Positions 1-9,243 of a DNA stretch of 64,000 nucleotides are shown here, in pieces (positions within the stretch are counted from its first letter, which is position 1; each line of letters begins with the position of its first letter). Source of the DNA: Salipiger pallidus (GTDB lineage Bacteria > Pseudomonadota > Alphaproteobacteria > Rhodobacterales > Rhodobacteraceae); NCBI RefSeq assembly GCF_014643635.1, contig NZ_BMJV01000001.1, positions 806,001-870,000 of the forward strand. Direction: 5' to 3'. The translations under genes and the position numbers were made by a program. The notes beneath the pieces were generated by a model. It made no database searches. It had not been told where the DNA came from and worked only from the letters and a program-made list of their open reading frames with translations.

Positions 1-460
1 CTGTCACCGCGCAATTCTGGGCGCGGTGGTGATCCAGCAGCCTTGTCAGATCCACGTCGGCCACGTGATCGCCCGACAGCACCATCACCTCGCGCGGAGC
101 ATAAGCGTCCAGCGTCGTGGCATTAAGGCGGATTGCATCGGCGGTGCCGCGATACCCCGAAGGACTGATCAGCTCGCCGTCGCGGATGGAGATACCCTTG
201 GCAAAGTGATGCGACCACTGGTCGCGCAGATGGCGGCACAGGCCATAAGGGCGATATTGCGTCGCGACGAAAAGCTGCGGGAACCCGGCACGGACCACGG
301 CATCGAGAATGAAGTCGACGATGCGCCCGCTGCCAGATCCGAAATGCAGCGCGGGCTTGCATTCGGCATCAGTCAGTTCGTGCAGGCGGCTGCCACGTCC
401 CCCGGCCAGCAGGAAGGGAATGCAGCGATCGACTTGCGGAGCAGAGAGAGTGCGATTCAT
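1..460 (-). CDS. glgC: Glucose-1-phosphate adenylyltransferase-like protein (5' part only)
   Basis: N-terminal 153 residues of a sugar-nucleotide transferase; the rest runs off the left edge. The start at 460 opens a frame with the nucleotide-binding signature LAGGRGSRL at residues 18-26, then KPALHFG, a VATQY segment, YRGTADA and the acidic metal-binding motif LSGDH. These occur in the order seen in GlgC, which makes ADP-glucose from glucose-1-phosphate and ATP for glycogen synthesis. The stretch between the RHL segment and YRGTADA is shorter than in E. coli GlgC. No other glycogen genes are visible, so the pathway role is inferred. A related nucleotidyltransferase is possible. Confidence 0.78.
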   Translation of the reverse strand, partial: MNRTLSAPQVDRCIPFLLAGGRGSRLHELTDAECKPALHFGSGSGRIVDFILDAVVRAGFPQLFVATQYRPYGLCRHLRDQWSHHFAKGISIRDGELISPSGYRGTADAIRLNATTLDAYAPREVMVLSGDHVADVDLTRLLDHHRAQNCAVT

Positions 461-868
461 GGCCGCGCCTTTCAAAAAATATGCACGCGATGGCGTCCGT
501 GGGGCGTCTTCGCGGAAGGGAGATGTTGGTGAGGGATCGGGCCGGCCGGGTGATCTGACCAAGAACCCGGGCAACGCCCAAAAGTTCCGCGAATTCCTTC
601 ACTCTGATGTCGAATTCATCATTCAACATATGATGCTAGCCGAATATCATACCGTTCCGGCGGCACCGCCTGCCAACCCTGCCATTCGGCACGAGTGCCG
701 CCTTGGACGGCTTCACACGCAATGCCGCCGCGCTAGGTCTCGATGCAGCCCCGTTCGGCAGATCCAACGATCAGGGCCCACCGATCTGCCCTCCGGACCG
801 GCGCCATCGGCCCGCGTCCACCACTACAGGCCCCAAGCCAAGGCCCAGCATTCCAGCAAGGAGACCCC
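461..868. other. Divergent intergenic region, no gene seen
   Basis: About 400 bases between the glgC-like gene and the transglutaminase-like gene, which face away from each other, so promoters for both should lie here. It holds two CGAATTC heptamers near 588 and 611 and an AT-richer stretch near 620-650. Open frames here have no recognisable protein features. Confidence 0.5.
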
Positions 869-1645
869 ATGCGCATCAGCATAGACGTGGCCATGAGCTA
901 CCGGTTCCGACGCCCCAACACCGCCTTCCTCGCGCTAGAGGCAGCGCAGACCGATGGCCAAGTGGTCGAGACGTCGCAGCTCGACATTCCGGATGCCACC
1001 CTGACCCGCATAGATGGCGATGCGGATGTGGGCGAGCGCATATGGGCGCAGTTCCGATCTGCGGACATGACCTTGACCTACACAGCCACCGTCGACGTGA
1101 CCCGCCCGACACAGGACCTGGGCGCGCTCGATGCCATGCCGCTGCACCGGATCCCCGGGACGGCCGCCCCTTACCTGCGCCCCTCGCGCTATTGTCAGTC
1201 CGACAAGTTCCAGAGCTTCGTCAGCCAGCGGTTCGGACACCTTTCCGGCGGGGCCAAGGTGCAGGGACTGCGCGACTGGGTCGAAGAGAACCTGACCTAC
1301 GTGCCCGGCAGCTCGGATGCCGACACCAATGTACTGGAAACCTTCGCGGGGCGGCAGGGCGTGTGCCGTGACTACGCGCACCTCATGTGCTCGCTGGTGC
1401 GCGCGGCGGGCATTCCGGCACGCATGGTCGCGGTCTACAGCCCCCACATCACGCCACCTGATTTCCACGCGGTGGCCGAGGTCTGGCTGAGCGGACAATG
1501 GTGGCTGGTGGATGCCACGGGCATGGCCGCAGCAGACAGCATGGCGATCATCGCCGTGGGGCGCGATGCTTATGACATCGCCTTCATGGATTCGCAGGAG
1601 CCGGCGCAGATGCTGTCGCAATCGGTCAACGTATCACAGGCCTGA
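869..1645 (+). CDS. Transglutaminase-like family protein
   Basis: A 258-residue protein of the transglutaminase-like cysteine protease superfamily. The papain-like triad is visible: Cys166 in GVCRDYAH, His200 in DFHAVAEVW and Asp215 in LVDATG. A beta-rich N-terminal domain (about residues 1-130) precedes it, as in bacterial proteins of this family. I chose the ATG at 869 because AAGGAGA lies just upstream (858-864) and the protein then begins in a typical way; an in-frame start farther upstream lacks such a site. No signal peptide is visible, so it is probably cytoplasmic. Substrate is unknown; family members are predicted peptidases or amide-processing enzymes. It stands alone between two intergenic regions. 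Confidence 0.85.
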   Translation: MRISIDVAMSYRFRRPNTAFLALEAAQTDGQVVETSQLDIPDATLTRIDGDADVGERIWAQFRSADMTLTYTATVDVTRPTQDLGALDAMPLHRIPGTAAPYLRPSRYCQSDKFQSFVSQRFGHLSGGAKVQGLRDWVEENLTYVPGSSDADTNVLETFAGRQGVCRDYAHLMCSLVRAAGIPARMVAVYSPHITPPDFHAVAEVWLSGQWWLVDATGMAAADSMAIIAVGRDAYDIAFMDSQEPAQMLSQSVNVSQA

Positions 1646-1964
1646 GGCTGGCGGGCGGTGCCATGGCCGGCCGGGCCCGGGCCTGACAGCCCCTCCTGCC
1701 GCAAACGCCCGACCGGATCCTGTCCGCCCCCGGTCGCGATACATGGCATCAAGGCCCTGCGACAATATCACGATTGTCGAGGGCAAGAACCGGATGGCAC
1801 GCGACAAGGCAACCTCTGCCTCAAGGCACGACCGCGCGACAGCCCAACATAAGACCCGGACCACCCCTGCCGTGTCAAAGCTGCGTCGCACGGGCAGCCG
1901 GTGCCCGGCCCCGCCTTGACCCTTGCCACCGGTTCCTTGATACCAAGGCCCAAAGGACGATTGC
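1646..1964. other. Intergenic region upstream of tatD
   Basis: About 320 bases without a convincing gene. It contains an inverted repeat (listed separately) and otherwise nothing I can assign. The tatD promoter presumably lies here. Confidence 0.5.
1760..1779. promoter_or_regulatory. Inverted repeat, possible operator or hairpin
   Basis: Perfect 7-base arms CGACAAT and ATTGTCG separated by six bases, in the gap before tatD. There is no T-run, so it does not look like a terminator. A protein-binding site is possible but unproven. Confidence 0.3.
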
Positions 1965-2777
1965 ATGACCACTCCCCTCATTACCGACAGCCACTGCCAT
2001 CTCGACTTCCCGGATTTCGACGCGGAACGACCCGACGTGATCCAGCGCGCGCTTGATGCCGGGGTGCACCGCATGGTGACCATCTGCACCCGGCTGCGCA
2101 ACGAGCCCTCCGTGCGCGCCATCGCCGAAGCCAACGATCCGGTGTTCTACGCCGCAGGCACCCACCCCATGAGCGCCGCCGAAGAGCCGCTCACGTCCGT
2201 GGACGAGCTGGTGCGCCTGTCGCAGCATCCCAAGTTCGTGGGGCTCGGGGAAACCGGCCTTGATTACCACTACACCGGCGACAGCGCCGAGGTGCAGAAG
2301 ACCTCGCTGCGGATCCACGTCGAGGCGGCGCAGGAGACCGGGCTGCCGCTGATCATCCACGCCCGCGCCGCGGACGAGGACATGATCGACATCCTGACCT
2401 CGGGCTACAGGGCGCGCCCCTACAACTGCGTGCTGCACTGTTTTTCCTCGGGGGCAGAGCTGGCGCGTGCCGCGCTGGACTGCGGGTTCTACCTGTCCAT
2501 GTCCGGCATCGCCGCCTTCCCCAAGTCAAAGGACCTGCGCGAGATCTTTGTCGCCGCGCCGCTCGACCGGATCCTCGTGGAAACCGACAGCCCCTATCTT
2601 GCGCCCCCGCCCTACCGTGGCAAGCGCAACGAGCCGGGATATACCGTGCACACCGCCAAGATCGGCGCCGAGGCCTTCGGCATCGACTACGCCGCCTTCG
2701 CCTGCGCCACGGAAGAGAACTTCGAACGGCTCTTCGCGAAAGCGGCGGCCTGGACACCGGAGAAAGCCTCCGCATGA
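1965..2777 (+). CDS. tatD: TatD family metal-dependent DNase
   Basis: A 270-residue TatD/YcfH-type hydrolase with a TIM-barrel fold. The metal-binding HxH is at residues 10-12 (DSHCHLD). It is followed by GLGETGLDYHY with a conserved Glu, a conserved IIHARAADED, a conserved HCFSS and the late ETDSPYLAPPP motif. Family members act as 3'-5' exonucleases on damaged DNA or as deacylases; the bacterial type is usually metal-dependent and cytoplasmic. Length fits the family. The stop overlaps the start of the next gene by four bases, so the two are translationally coupled. In many alphaproteobacteria this pair follows holB and metG; here those genes are not in view upstream. Confidence 0.93.
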   Translation: MTTPLITDSHCHLDFPDFDAERPDVIQRALDAGVHRMVTICTRLRNEPSVRAIAEANDPVFYAAGTHPMSAAEEPLTSVDELVRLSQHPKFVGLGETGLDYHYTGDSAEVQKTSLRIHVEAAQETGLPLIIHARAADEDMIDILTSGYRARPYNCVLHCFSSGAELARAALDCGFYLSMSGIAAFPKSKDLREIFVAAPLDRILVETDSPYLAPPPYRGKRNEPGYTVHTAKIGAEAFGIDYAAFACATEENFERLFAKAAAWTPEKASA

Positions 2778-3577
2778 GCGAATTGCGCTTCACCATCCTT
2801 GGCTGCGGCTCGTCCGGCGGGGTGCCCCGTCTGGGTGGAAAATGGGGCGATTGCGACCCGGCGAACCCGCGCAACATTCGCCGCCGCTGTTCCATGCTGG
2901 TGGAGCGCATCGGCGAGGCCGGCACCACCACGGTGCTGATCGACACCACGCCGGACATGCGCCAGCAACTGCTCGACGCCGATGTGGCGACGCTGGATGC
3001 GGCGGTCTGGACCCATTCGCACGCAGATCACACCCACGGGCTCGATGATCTGCGGCAGGTGGTGTTCAACCGTGGCGGACGGCTGCCGGTCTGGGCCGAT
3101 GGCGACACGCAGAATTCCCTGCTGTCACGCTTTGCCTATGCCTTCGTGCAGCCCGAGGGCAGCCCCTACCCCCCGATCCTCGACATGCACACCATTGGCC
3201 GGGACGCGTTTACCATCGATGGCGCGGGCGGTTCGATCACGCTGCAACCCTTCGAGGTGAACCACGGCAGCATCGACGCGCTTGGCTTCCGTATCGGCGG
3301 GCTGGCCTACCTACCGGACGTGCTCGAGATCCCCGAGGCGGCATGGGCGCATCTGCACGACCTAGACATCTGGATCGTCGACGCCCTGCGCCGCACGCCG
3401 CACCCCAGCCATGCCCACCTTGCGCTGGCACTGGAATGGATCGAGCGGGCCGCACCGAAACAGGCGGTGCTCACCAACATGCACATCGACCTCGACCACG
3501 ATGCCGTGGCCGCCGAAACGCCGGAGCATGTGCGCCCCGCCTTTGACGGCATGGTGCTGAGCCTGCCGGCCCCCTGA
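2774..3577 (+). CDS. MBL-fold metallo-hydrolase, PhnP-like
   Basis: A 267-residue metallo-beta-lactamase-fold protein. The Zn-binding motif HSHADH is at residues 81-86, followed by THGLDDLR. The N-terminus LGCGSSGGVPR is typical of the PhnP/RNase Z-like branch. Later histidines in VNHG and a C-terminal NMHIDLDHD complete the metal site. PhnP itself is a cyclic ribosyl-phosphate phosphodiesterase in C-P lyase operons. No phn genes are near, so this copy more likely has a housekeeping phosphodiesterase role; that is inference. Its start overlaps the tatD stop by four bases, and this tatD-MBL pairing is common in the group. Confidence 0.88.
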   Translation: MSELRFTILGCGSSGGVPRLGGKWGDCDPANPRNIRRRCSMLVERIGEAGTTTVLIDTTPDMRQQLLDADVATLDAAVWTHSHADHTHGLDDLRQVVFNRGGRLPVWADGDTQNSLLSRFAYAFVQPEGSPYPPILDMHTIGRDAFTIDGAGGSITLQPFEVNHGSIDALGFRIGGLAYLPDVLEIPEAAWAHLHDLDIWIVDALRRTPHPSHAHLALALEWIERAAPKQAVLTNMHIDLDHDAVAAETPEHVRPAFDGMVLSLPAP

Positions 3578-3727
3578 CCTCCGGGCGCGGCGCTGCGGGC
3601 CACCGCACGCCCGGCCCCGGCGCTGAACGATAACGCGCCCGGTTGGGATCCAGGCCCTTTTTTCTTCCGCATGATGCGGAGCACGATCCGTTTGCCCCAT
3701 GCGCAGACCACCATCCGAAAGCCCGAC

Positions 3728-4657
3728 ATGCAGGCCCTTATCGACATCATCCTCCCCGTCTTCCTTGTGATCGGAGCCGGCTACCTCGCCAGTTGGCGCG
3801 GACTTCTCAAGGACAACGCGGTGGACGGGCTCATGGGCTTCACCCAGACCATCGCCATCCCCTGCCTGCTGTTCAGGGGCATTTGGCAGCTGGACCTCGG
3901 GCAGCATTTCGAACCGGCGCTGCTCATTTCGTTCTACACCGGCGCGCTGCTGAGCTTTGCCGCGGGGATGATCGGCGCACGGGTGCTGTTCCGCCGTGAT
4001 TGGGAGGATTCGGTCGTCATCGCCTTCGCCTGCCTGTTCTCGAACTCGCTGCTGCTGGGCCTGCCGATCACCGAACGCGCCTATGGCGAGGATGCGCTGG
4101 CGGGCAACTATGCCATCATCGCCATGCACTCGCCCTTCCTTTACGCGGTGGGCATCACCTCGATGGAAATCGCCCGCGCCCATGGCAACGATCTGCGCAA
4201 GGTCCCCCTGACGATTGTGAAGGCCATGGCGCGCAACGCGCTGGTGATCGGCATCAGCATCGGGCTCGTGTTCAACCTCGCGGGCGTGACCCTGCCCGAC
4301 CCGGCGCTGCAAGCGCTCGACATGGTGACGCGCACGGCGATTCCCGCAGCGCTTTTCGCGCTTGGCGGGGTTCTGTGGCGCTACCGCCCCGAGGGCGACA
4401 TGCTGACCGTGCTCTTCGTCTGTGCCATGTCGCTGGGGGTGCACCCGGGGGTGATGTACCTCATGGGCCAGGGCTTTGGCCTTGGCACCGATGCGCTGCG
4501 ATCGGGCACCATCACCGCGGCGATGGCGCCGGGGGTCAACGCCTACGTCTTCGCCAACCTCTACGGGCGGGCCAAGCGGGTGGCGGCGACCTCGGTGCTG
4601 CTGGCCACGGGGCTGTGCCTGCTCAGCAGCTGGGTCTGGCTGCAGATCCTGCCCTGA
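3728..4657 (+). CDS. AEC family permease (auxin efflux carrier type)
   Basis: A 309-residue integral membrane protein with about ten hydrophobic helices in two blocks, beginning with a typical hydrophobic start (MQALIDIILPVFLVIGAGY). The central charged loop and overall length match the AEC/MdcF family, whose members export or import small carboxylates such as malonate. I placed the start at 3728 because residues upstream of it are charged and atypical. No regulator or catabolic operon is adjacent, so the substrate cannot be told. It is convergent with the small membrane protein gene that ends at 4664. Confidence 0.86.
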   Translation: MQALIDIILPVFLVIGAGYLASWRGLLKDNAVDGLMGFTQTIAIPCLLFRGIWQLDLGQHFEPALLISFYTGALLSFAAGMIGARVLFRRDWEDSVVIAFACLFSNSLLLGLPITERAYGEDALAGNYAIIAMHSPFLYAVGITSMEIARAHGNDLRKVPLTIVKAMARNALVIGISIGLVFNLAGVTLPDPALQALDMVTRTAIPAALFALGGVLWRYRPEGDMLTVLFVCAMSLGVHPGVMYLMGQGFGLGTDALRSGTITAAMAPGVNAYVFANLYGRAKRVAATSVLLATGLCLLSSWVWLQILP

Positions 4658-4663
4658 GCGGCG

Positions 4664-5059
4664 CTATTCCTCGACGTCGTCGACGTCTGCCTGTCCCGAC
4701 AGGCGGCGGCGCACCAACGACCAGCTGAGCCCCACGCCCAGCACAAGCGACAGCGCGAAAATGCCCAGCCACGCGGACAGCGCGGGGTTGGCCATGTCGA
4801 TGATGCCGAAATCGCGCAGCACCCAGACCAGCGCCGCCACCACGGCGACCACCAGCACCATGCCGAGTCCCCCGATCGAGCGGATCGTCGCCCGCAGGTA
4901 TACGACGTAGGCGATCACCAGCAGCAGCCCCAGAAGCACCACCAGCGACAGCGGCTGATCCCCCGGCGCCAGCGCCCAGCGGACATAGCTGGGAAAGCTC
5001 GGGTTCCAGGTGAGCGCAAGAAGCACGAAGGCAAAGATCCAGCGCAGGAAAAATCCCAT
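4664..5059 (-). CDS. Small four-helix membrane protein (DUF6524-like)
   Basis: A 131-residue membrane protein beginning MGFFLRWIFAF. It has four hydrophobic segments, at about residues 5-23, 33-53, 62-84 and 95-118, and an acidic tail (DVDDVEE). It resembles a family of small Rhodobacterales membrane proteins I know as DUF6524; this is recall, not a search. I chose the ATG at 5059 because residues encoded upstream of it do not fit the helix pattern. It is divergent from purA and convergent with the AEC permease. Function unknown. Confidence 0.72.
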   Translation of the reverse strand: MGFFLRWIFAFVLLALTWNPSFPSYVRWALAPGDQPLSLVVLLGLLLVIAYVVYLRATIRSIGGLGMVLVVAVVAALVWVLRDFGIIDMANPALSAWLGIFALSLVLGVGLSWSLVRRRLSGQADVDDVEE

Positions 5060-5219
5060 GTCACTCTCCGACCAAAACGATGTTGCGCACGGGGATGCAC
5101 CGGATTTTCGCCCGCGTCCACACAAGGGCCCGTCACATCCGCGCAATTTGGCGGTTTCATACCGCCCAGCGGTTCGCTATACGAAGCGCGTTTGGATTTC
5201 CTGAAGGACAGGTGGAAAT

Positions 5220-6515
5220 ATGGCCAACGTGGTTGTCGTGGGCGCCCAATGGGGTGACGAAGGCAAGGGCAAGATCGTGGACTGGCTGTCGAGCCGCGCC
5301 GACGTGATCGCGCGCTTCCAAGGCGGCCACAACGCGGGCCATACGCTCGTCATCGACGGCAAGGTGTTCAAGCTGAACGCGCTGCCCTCGGGCGTTGTGC
5401 GCGGCGGCAAGATGTCGGTGATCGGCAATGGCGTGGTGCTCGACCCGTGGCACCTCGTGAAGGAGATCGCCACGATCCGCGAACAGGGCGTCGAGATCAG
5501 CCCCGAAACGCTGATGGTCGCCGAGAACACTCCTCTCATCCTGCCCATTCACGGCGAACTTGACCGTGCCCGCGAAGAAGCGGCGAGCCAGGGCTCGAAG
5601 ATCGGCACCACCGGCCGCGGCATCGGCCCGGCCTACGAGGACAAGGTCGGCCGTCGCTCGGTGCGCGTGGCGGATCTGTCGGACCGCGCGACGCTGGAAT
5701 CCCGCGTCGACCGTGCGCTCACCCACCACGACGCCCTGCGCAAGGGCCTCGGGATGCCACCCGTGGACCGCGAGGCCCTGATCGAGCAGCTGCTCGAGAT
5801 CGCCCCCGAAGTGCTGCAATATGCCGGCCCCGTGTGGAAGGTGCTCAATGAAAAGCGCCGTGCCGGCAAACGCATCCTCTTCGAAGGGGCACAAGGTGCG
5901 CTGCTCGACATCGACTTCGGCACCTATCCCTTTGTCACGTCTTCCAACGTGATCGCGGGCCAGGCCGCCACCGGCACCGGCATCGGCCCGGGCGCCATCG
6001 ATTTCGTTCTGGGCATCGTCAAGGCATACACCACCCGCGTCGGCGAAGGCCCCTTCCCGACCGAGCTCGATGACGAGGACGGCAACCGCCTCGGCACCCG
6101 TGGCCGCGAATTCGGCACCGTGACGGGCCGCAAGCGCCGCTGCGGCTGGTTTGACGCAGTTCTGGTGCGCCAGACCTGCGCGACCTCGGGCGTCAACGGC
6201 ATCTCGCTGACCAAGCTGGACGTGCTCGACGGGTTCGAGACCATCAAGATCTGCACCGGCTACGAGCTGGACGGAGAGGTCCTCGACCACCTGCCCATCG
6301 CGACGGAACAGCAGATCCGCTGCAAGCCGATCTATGAGGAGATGGAAGGCTGGTCGGAATCGACCGAAGGCGCCCGCTCGTGGAACGACCTGCCCGGCGC
6401 TGCGGTGAAATACGTGCGCCGCATTGAAGAGCTGATCGGCTGCCCGGTCGCGCTTCTCTCGACCTCGCCCGAGCGTGACGACACCATCCTCGTCACCGAC
6501 CCGTTCGAAGACTGA
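5220..6515 (+). CDS. purA: Adenylosuccinate synthase
   Basis: A 431-residue enzyme that joins IMP and aspartate at the cost of GTP, the first step from IMP to AMP. The GTP-binding signature GDEGKGK is at residues 12-18 and the IMP-binding GGHNAGHT at about 38-45. GIGPAYEDK and the C-terminal RKRRCGWFD, also typical of PurA, are present. Length matches the family exactly. It starts at ATG 5220 with a purine-rich GAAGGACAGG upstream. The small DUF2842 gene follows after ten bases and is probably co-transcribed. Confidence 0.98.
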   Translation: MANVVVVGAQWGDEGKGKIVDWLSSRADVIARFQGGHNAGHTLVIDGKVFKLNALPSGVVRGGKMSVIGNGVVLDPWHLVKEIATIREQGVEISPETLMVAENTPLILPIHGELDRAREEAASQGSKIGTTGRGIGPAYEDKVGRRSVRVADLSDRATLESRVDRALTHHDALRKGLGMPPVDREALIEQLLEIAPEVLQYAGPVWKVLNEKRRAGKRILFEGAQGALLDIDFGTYPFVTSSNVIAGQAATGTGIGPGAIDFVLGIVKAYTTRVGEGPFPTELDDEDGNRLGTRGREFGTVTGRKRRCGWFDAVLVRQTCATSGVNGISLTKLDVLDGFETIKICTGYELDGEVLDHLPIATEQQIRCKPIYEEMEGWSESTEGARSWNDLPGAAVKYVRRIEELIGCPVALLSTSPERDDTILVTDPFED

Positions 6516-6525
6516 GCGCAAAGCC

Positions 6526-6756
6526 ATGCCCTTGAAGCACAAGACCCGCAAACGCCTGTCTCTGCTGCTCCTTTTGGTGTGGCTGCCGCTTTATATCGTG
6601 GCGGCGGTGAGCCTCGTGAACTGGCTTGGCCGCCCGCCCATCTGGCTGGAACTTCTGGTCTACGTGGGCCTTGGCTTCCTCTGGGCGATCCCCTTCAAGT
6701 TTATCTTCAAGGGGGTCGGCCAACCCGACCCGGACGCGCCCCGCGACGAGGGCTGA
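6526..6756 (+). CDS. DUF2842 family small membrane protein
   Basis: A 76-residue protein with a basic N-terminus (MPLKHKTRKR), two hydrophobic helices at about residues 11-30 and 38-60, and a short polar tail. This matches DUF2842, a small two-helix family of Rhodobacterales and relatives with no known function. It starts ten bases after purA and is likely read from the same transcript. An intergenic palindromic repeat follows it. Confidence 0.82.
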   Translation: MPLKHKTRKRLSLLLLLVWLPLYIVAAVSLVNWLGRPPIWLELLVYVGLGFLWAIPFKFIFKGVGQPDPDAPRDEG

Positions 6757-7124
6757 CGCCACCACGAAACTGACCGGGCCGTCCTGCTGGCGGCCCGATC
6801 CGGACGCCTCCGGCGGGCGTAGTTTTAAAGAGAAGAAACACCGGCCAGCGCGACACCCGGCCCTTCTTCTCTTGAAAAATACGCCGGCGGCCGCGGCACA
6901 CGGCGGGGGCAGAGCCCCCTCGGCACCTTCACAAAACGAATGATCCGAACGACTTGGCACCTGTGCCGGCGTTAAGAGCATGCGCGCAGCATTGTTGGCA
7001 TGCAAATGATGCATGGCAGAGTTTACAAAACAGCAGACAAGTCCCCCCTGACTCTGATCCCTGTTCGCGTTAACGGAACCTCCTGAAGAAAAAATGTCTC
7101 AAATGCGAACGGATACGAAATAAA
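6757..7124. other. Intergenic region upstream of the MHS symporter
   Basis: About 370 bases without a gene. The first part holds dispersed repeat copy A (listed separately). The later part is AT-richer and should contain the symporter promoter; an imperfect inverted element with GTTAAC at its centre lies at about 7063-7079 and could be an operator. Confidence 0.5.
6801..6920. repeat. Dispersed intergenic palindromic repeat, copy A
   Basis: Left half begins GGACGCCTCCGGCGGGCGTA and continues into AAGAGAAGAA (6828-6837). The right half is its inverted counterpart, TTCTTCTCTT (6864-6873), then AATACGCCGGCGG and a GGGGGCAGAGCCCCC hairpin. The whole can fold into one long hairpin between the DUF2842 gene and the symporter gene. 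It shares its core with copies B and C. Confidence 0.75.
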
Positions 7125-8429
7125 ATGACGGATAGCACCGCCGATGTTGAAACGGCGGCGGCCTCGACCGGCCAGCCGGCTCTCAACTCTCCCGCAAAGG
7201 TTCTCACCGCGAGCCTTGTCGGCACCACCATCGAATTCTTCGATTTCTACGTCTATGCCACGGCGGCCGTACTGGTGTTCCCGGCGCTGTTCTTCCCCGG
7301 GCAGGACGCCATGACAGCCCTGCTGGCCTCTTTCGCGACCTTCTCGATCGCTTTCTTCGCCCGCCCGCTGGGCGCCGTGGTCTTCGGCCACTTCGGCGAC
7401 CGCATCGGCCGCAAGGCGACGCTGGTGGCCGCGCTTCTGACCATGGGCATCTCGACCGTTGTCATCGGCCTGCTGCCCACCTACGAGACAATCGGCCTCT
7501 TTGCGCCGCTGCTGCTGGCGCTGTGCCGCTTCGGCCAGGGCTTTGGCCTTGGGGGTGAATGGGGCGGTGCAGTCCTCATGGCGACCGAGAACGCCCCAGA
7601 GGGCAAGAAGAACTGGTACGGGATGTTCCCGCAGCTGGGCGCGCCCGCCGGCCTATTCTTGTCGTCCGGCATGTTCTGGCTGCTGCTGCAGTTCCTTCCC
7701 GAGGAAGCGTTGCTGAGCTGGGCTTGGCGGATCCCGTTCCTGGCCTCGACCGTCCTCATCGTCGTCGGCCTCTGGGTACGCCTGTCGATCACCGAGACCC
7801 CGGACTTCCAGAAGGCCATCGACAACGAAGAGCGCGTCGCGGTGCCCGTCGTCGAGATCTTCTCGAACCACAAGGTCTCGCTGCTGCTGGGCACCTTCGT
7901 GGCGCTCGCGACTTTCGTGCTGTTCTACATCAGCACTGCCTACCTGCTGAGCTACAACGTCAAGGTCGTGCAGATCCCGTTCACCGATGCGCTGGCGATC
8001 CAGATCTGGGGCGCGGTCGTCTTCGGCCTGTTCATCCCCGTCGCTGGCAAGACCGCCGAGCGTTTTGGCCGTCGCCAGGTGCTGACCGCGACCACCATCG
8101 GCATCGCGGCCTTCTCGTTCCTCGTGCCAGTGCTGATGGTCGAGAACGAGCTGCGCATCATGGCATTCGTCACGCTGGGCATGGCGCTCATGGGGATGAC
8201 ATACGGCCTCATCGGCACGGCCCTTGCCGCGCCCTTCCCGACCCGGGTGCGCTATACCGGCTCGTCGCTTACGTTCAACTTCGCGGGCATCGTTGGCGCG
8301 TCTCTGGCGCCCTACATCGCGACCTACCTGCAGTCGACCTACGGCATCGCTTACGTGGGTTACTACATGTGCCTCGCCGCGCTGATCACCCTGCTGTGCA
8401 TCTTCGCAAGCGGCAAGGGCAAGGTCTGA
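7125..8429 (+). CDS. MFS transporter, metabolite:H+ symporter (MHS) type
   Basis: A 434-residue major facilitator protein with about twelve hydrophobic segments. The N-terminus contains VGTTIEFFDFYVYATAA, typical of the MHS (KgtP/ProP/ShiA-like) branch. The MFS motif A appears as GHFGDRIGRKATL from residue 88. RFGQGFGLGGEWGGA is also diagnostic of MHS members. These proteins take up organic acids or osmolytes by proton symport; this substrate cannot be told from sequence. It is a single-gene unit with a strong terminator just after it. Confidence 0.9.
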   Translation: MTDSTADVETAAASTGQPALNSPAKVLTASLVGTTIEFFDFYVYATAAVLVFPALFFPGQDAMTALLASFATFSIAFFARPLGAVVFGHFGDRIGRKATLVAALLTMGISTVVIGLLPTYETIGLFAPLLLALCRFGQGFGLGGEWGGAVLMATENAPEGKKNWYGMFPQLGAPAGLFLSSGMFWLLLQFLPEEALLSWAWRIPFLASTVLIVVGLWVRLSITETPDFQKAIDNEERVAVPVVEIFSNHKVSLLLGTFVALATFVLFYISTAYLLSYNVKVVQIPFTDALAIQIWGAVVFGLFIPVAGKTAERFGRRQVLTATTIGIAAFSFLVPVLMVENELRIMAFVTLGMALMGMTYGLIGTALAAPFPTRVRYTGSSLTFNFAGIVGASLAPYIATYLQSTYGIAYVGYYMCLAALITLLCIFASGKGKV

Positions 8430-8452
8430 GCCACCACCCCGCCTGAAACGAG

Positions 8453-8482
8453 AAACGGCGCGTCCCGAGGGGCGCGCCGTTT
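8453..8482 (+). terminator. Hairpin terminator after the MHS symporter
   Basis: Arms AAACGGCGCG and CGCGCCGTTT form a strong GC-rich stem, ending in TTT on the plus strand and, by symmetry, on the minus strand. It lies between convergent genes (symporter and yciB) and probably serves both. Confidence 0.75.
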
Positions 8483-8507
8483 GCATTCCCTCAGATGGGC
8501 GGCAGCG

Positions 8508-9113
8508 TCAGGCCGCGTCATCCTTTTCCAGCGCGTATTCCTTGAAGAGCCCGTTCTGCGTCATGAAGAAGGCAAAGATCGCAGCCGTCAGGCCGAAGGT
8601 CTTGAAATAGACCCAGGTTTCCGTGCTCATGGTGCGCCAGATGATTTCGTTGAGGACCGCGAGAGCAAAGAACAGCGCGCAGACCCGGCGGGTGAGGATC
8701 ATCCAACCTTCGTCCTGAAGCGGCATCAGCCCCTCCATCACCTTGCGCAGCCAGCTTTCCCCCCGCAGAAGGCCGATCCCGAGGGCACAGCCAAAGAGCA
8801 GGTAGATCAGCGTCGGCTTCATCTTGAAGAACCGCTCGTCGTTGAGCCAGACCGACAGGCCGCCGAAGACCACGATCAGCACCGCCGTGACGATCTGCAT
8901 GGGCGACAGATGACCGGTCAGTTTCCAAAGGATACCTGTGCAGGCCAGCATGAGCGGGATGAACCCGGCGGTGACGAGGATGAAGCCCTCGTACTCGGTG
9001 CCGGCGATGGTGAAGACCCGATCCTTGAGCAGCAGGTAGGCGGCGAAGAAGACGATGATCGGTCCGATCTCGAGCGCCGTCTTGGTGAGGGGGTTGATCT
9101 GTTTCGCGGCCAT
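8508..9113 (-). CDS. yciB: Inner membrane septation protein A (YciB family)
   Basis: A 201-residue membrane protein with five or six hydrophobic helices and the YciB/IspZ signature near the N-terminus (LEIGPIIVFFAAYLL) and later PTLIYLLFG. YciB is linked to cell envelope integrity and division in E. coli; in Shigella the loss of IspZ affects septation. I chose ATG 9113 because the protein then starts MAAKQINPLTKTALEIGP, as family members do; the longer frame adds basic residues with no family match. It lies between two terminators or spacers near ftsY, a frequent arrangement in this group. Confidence 0.88.
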   Translation of the reverse strand: MAAKQINPLTKTALEIGPIIVFFAAYLLLKDRVFTIAGTEYEGFILVTAGFIPLMLACTGILWKLTGHLSPMQIVTAVLIVVFGGLSVWLNDERFFKMKPTLIYLLFGCALGIGLLRGESWLRKVMEGLMPLQDEGWMILTRRVCALFFALAVLNEIIWRTMSTETWVYFKTFGLTAAIFAFFMTQNGLFKEYALEKDDAA

Positions 9114-9243
9114 GCGGCGCCTCCTGCTGGTTCCCGCCAACAGATAGCCACCGGGACGAAGGTTCTCAACGTCCATCGTTGCACTGCGCCCGGAACCATG
9201 CGCCATCGTGGATGGTTTTCTTCGCTAACAAGGGGAGAATCAG

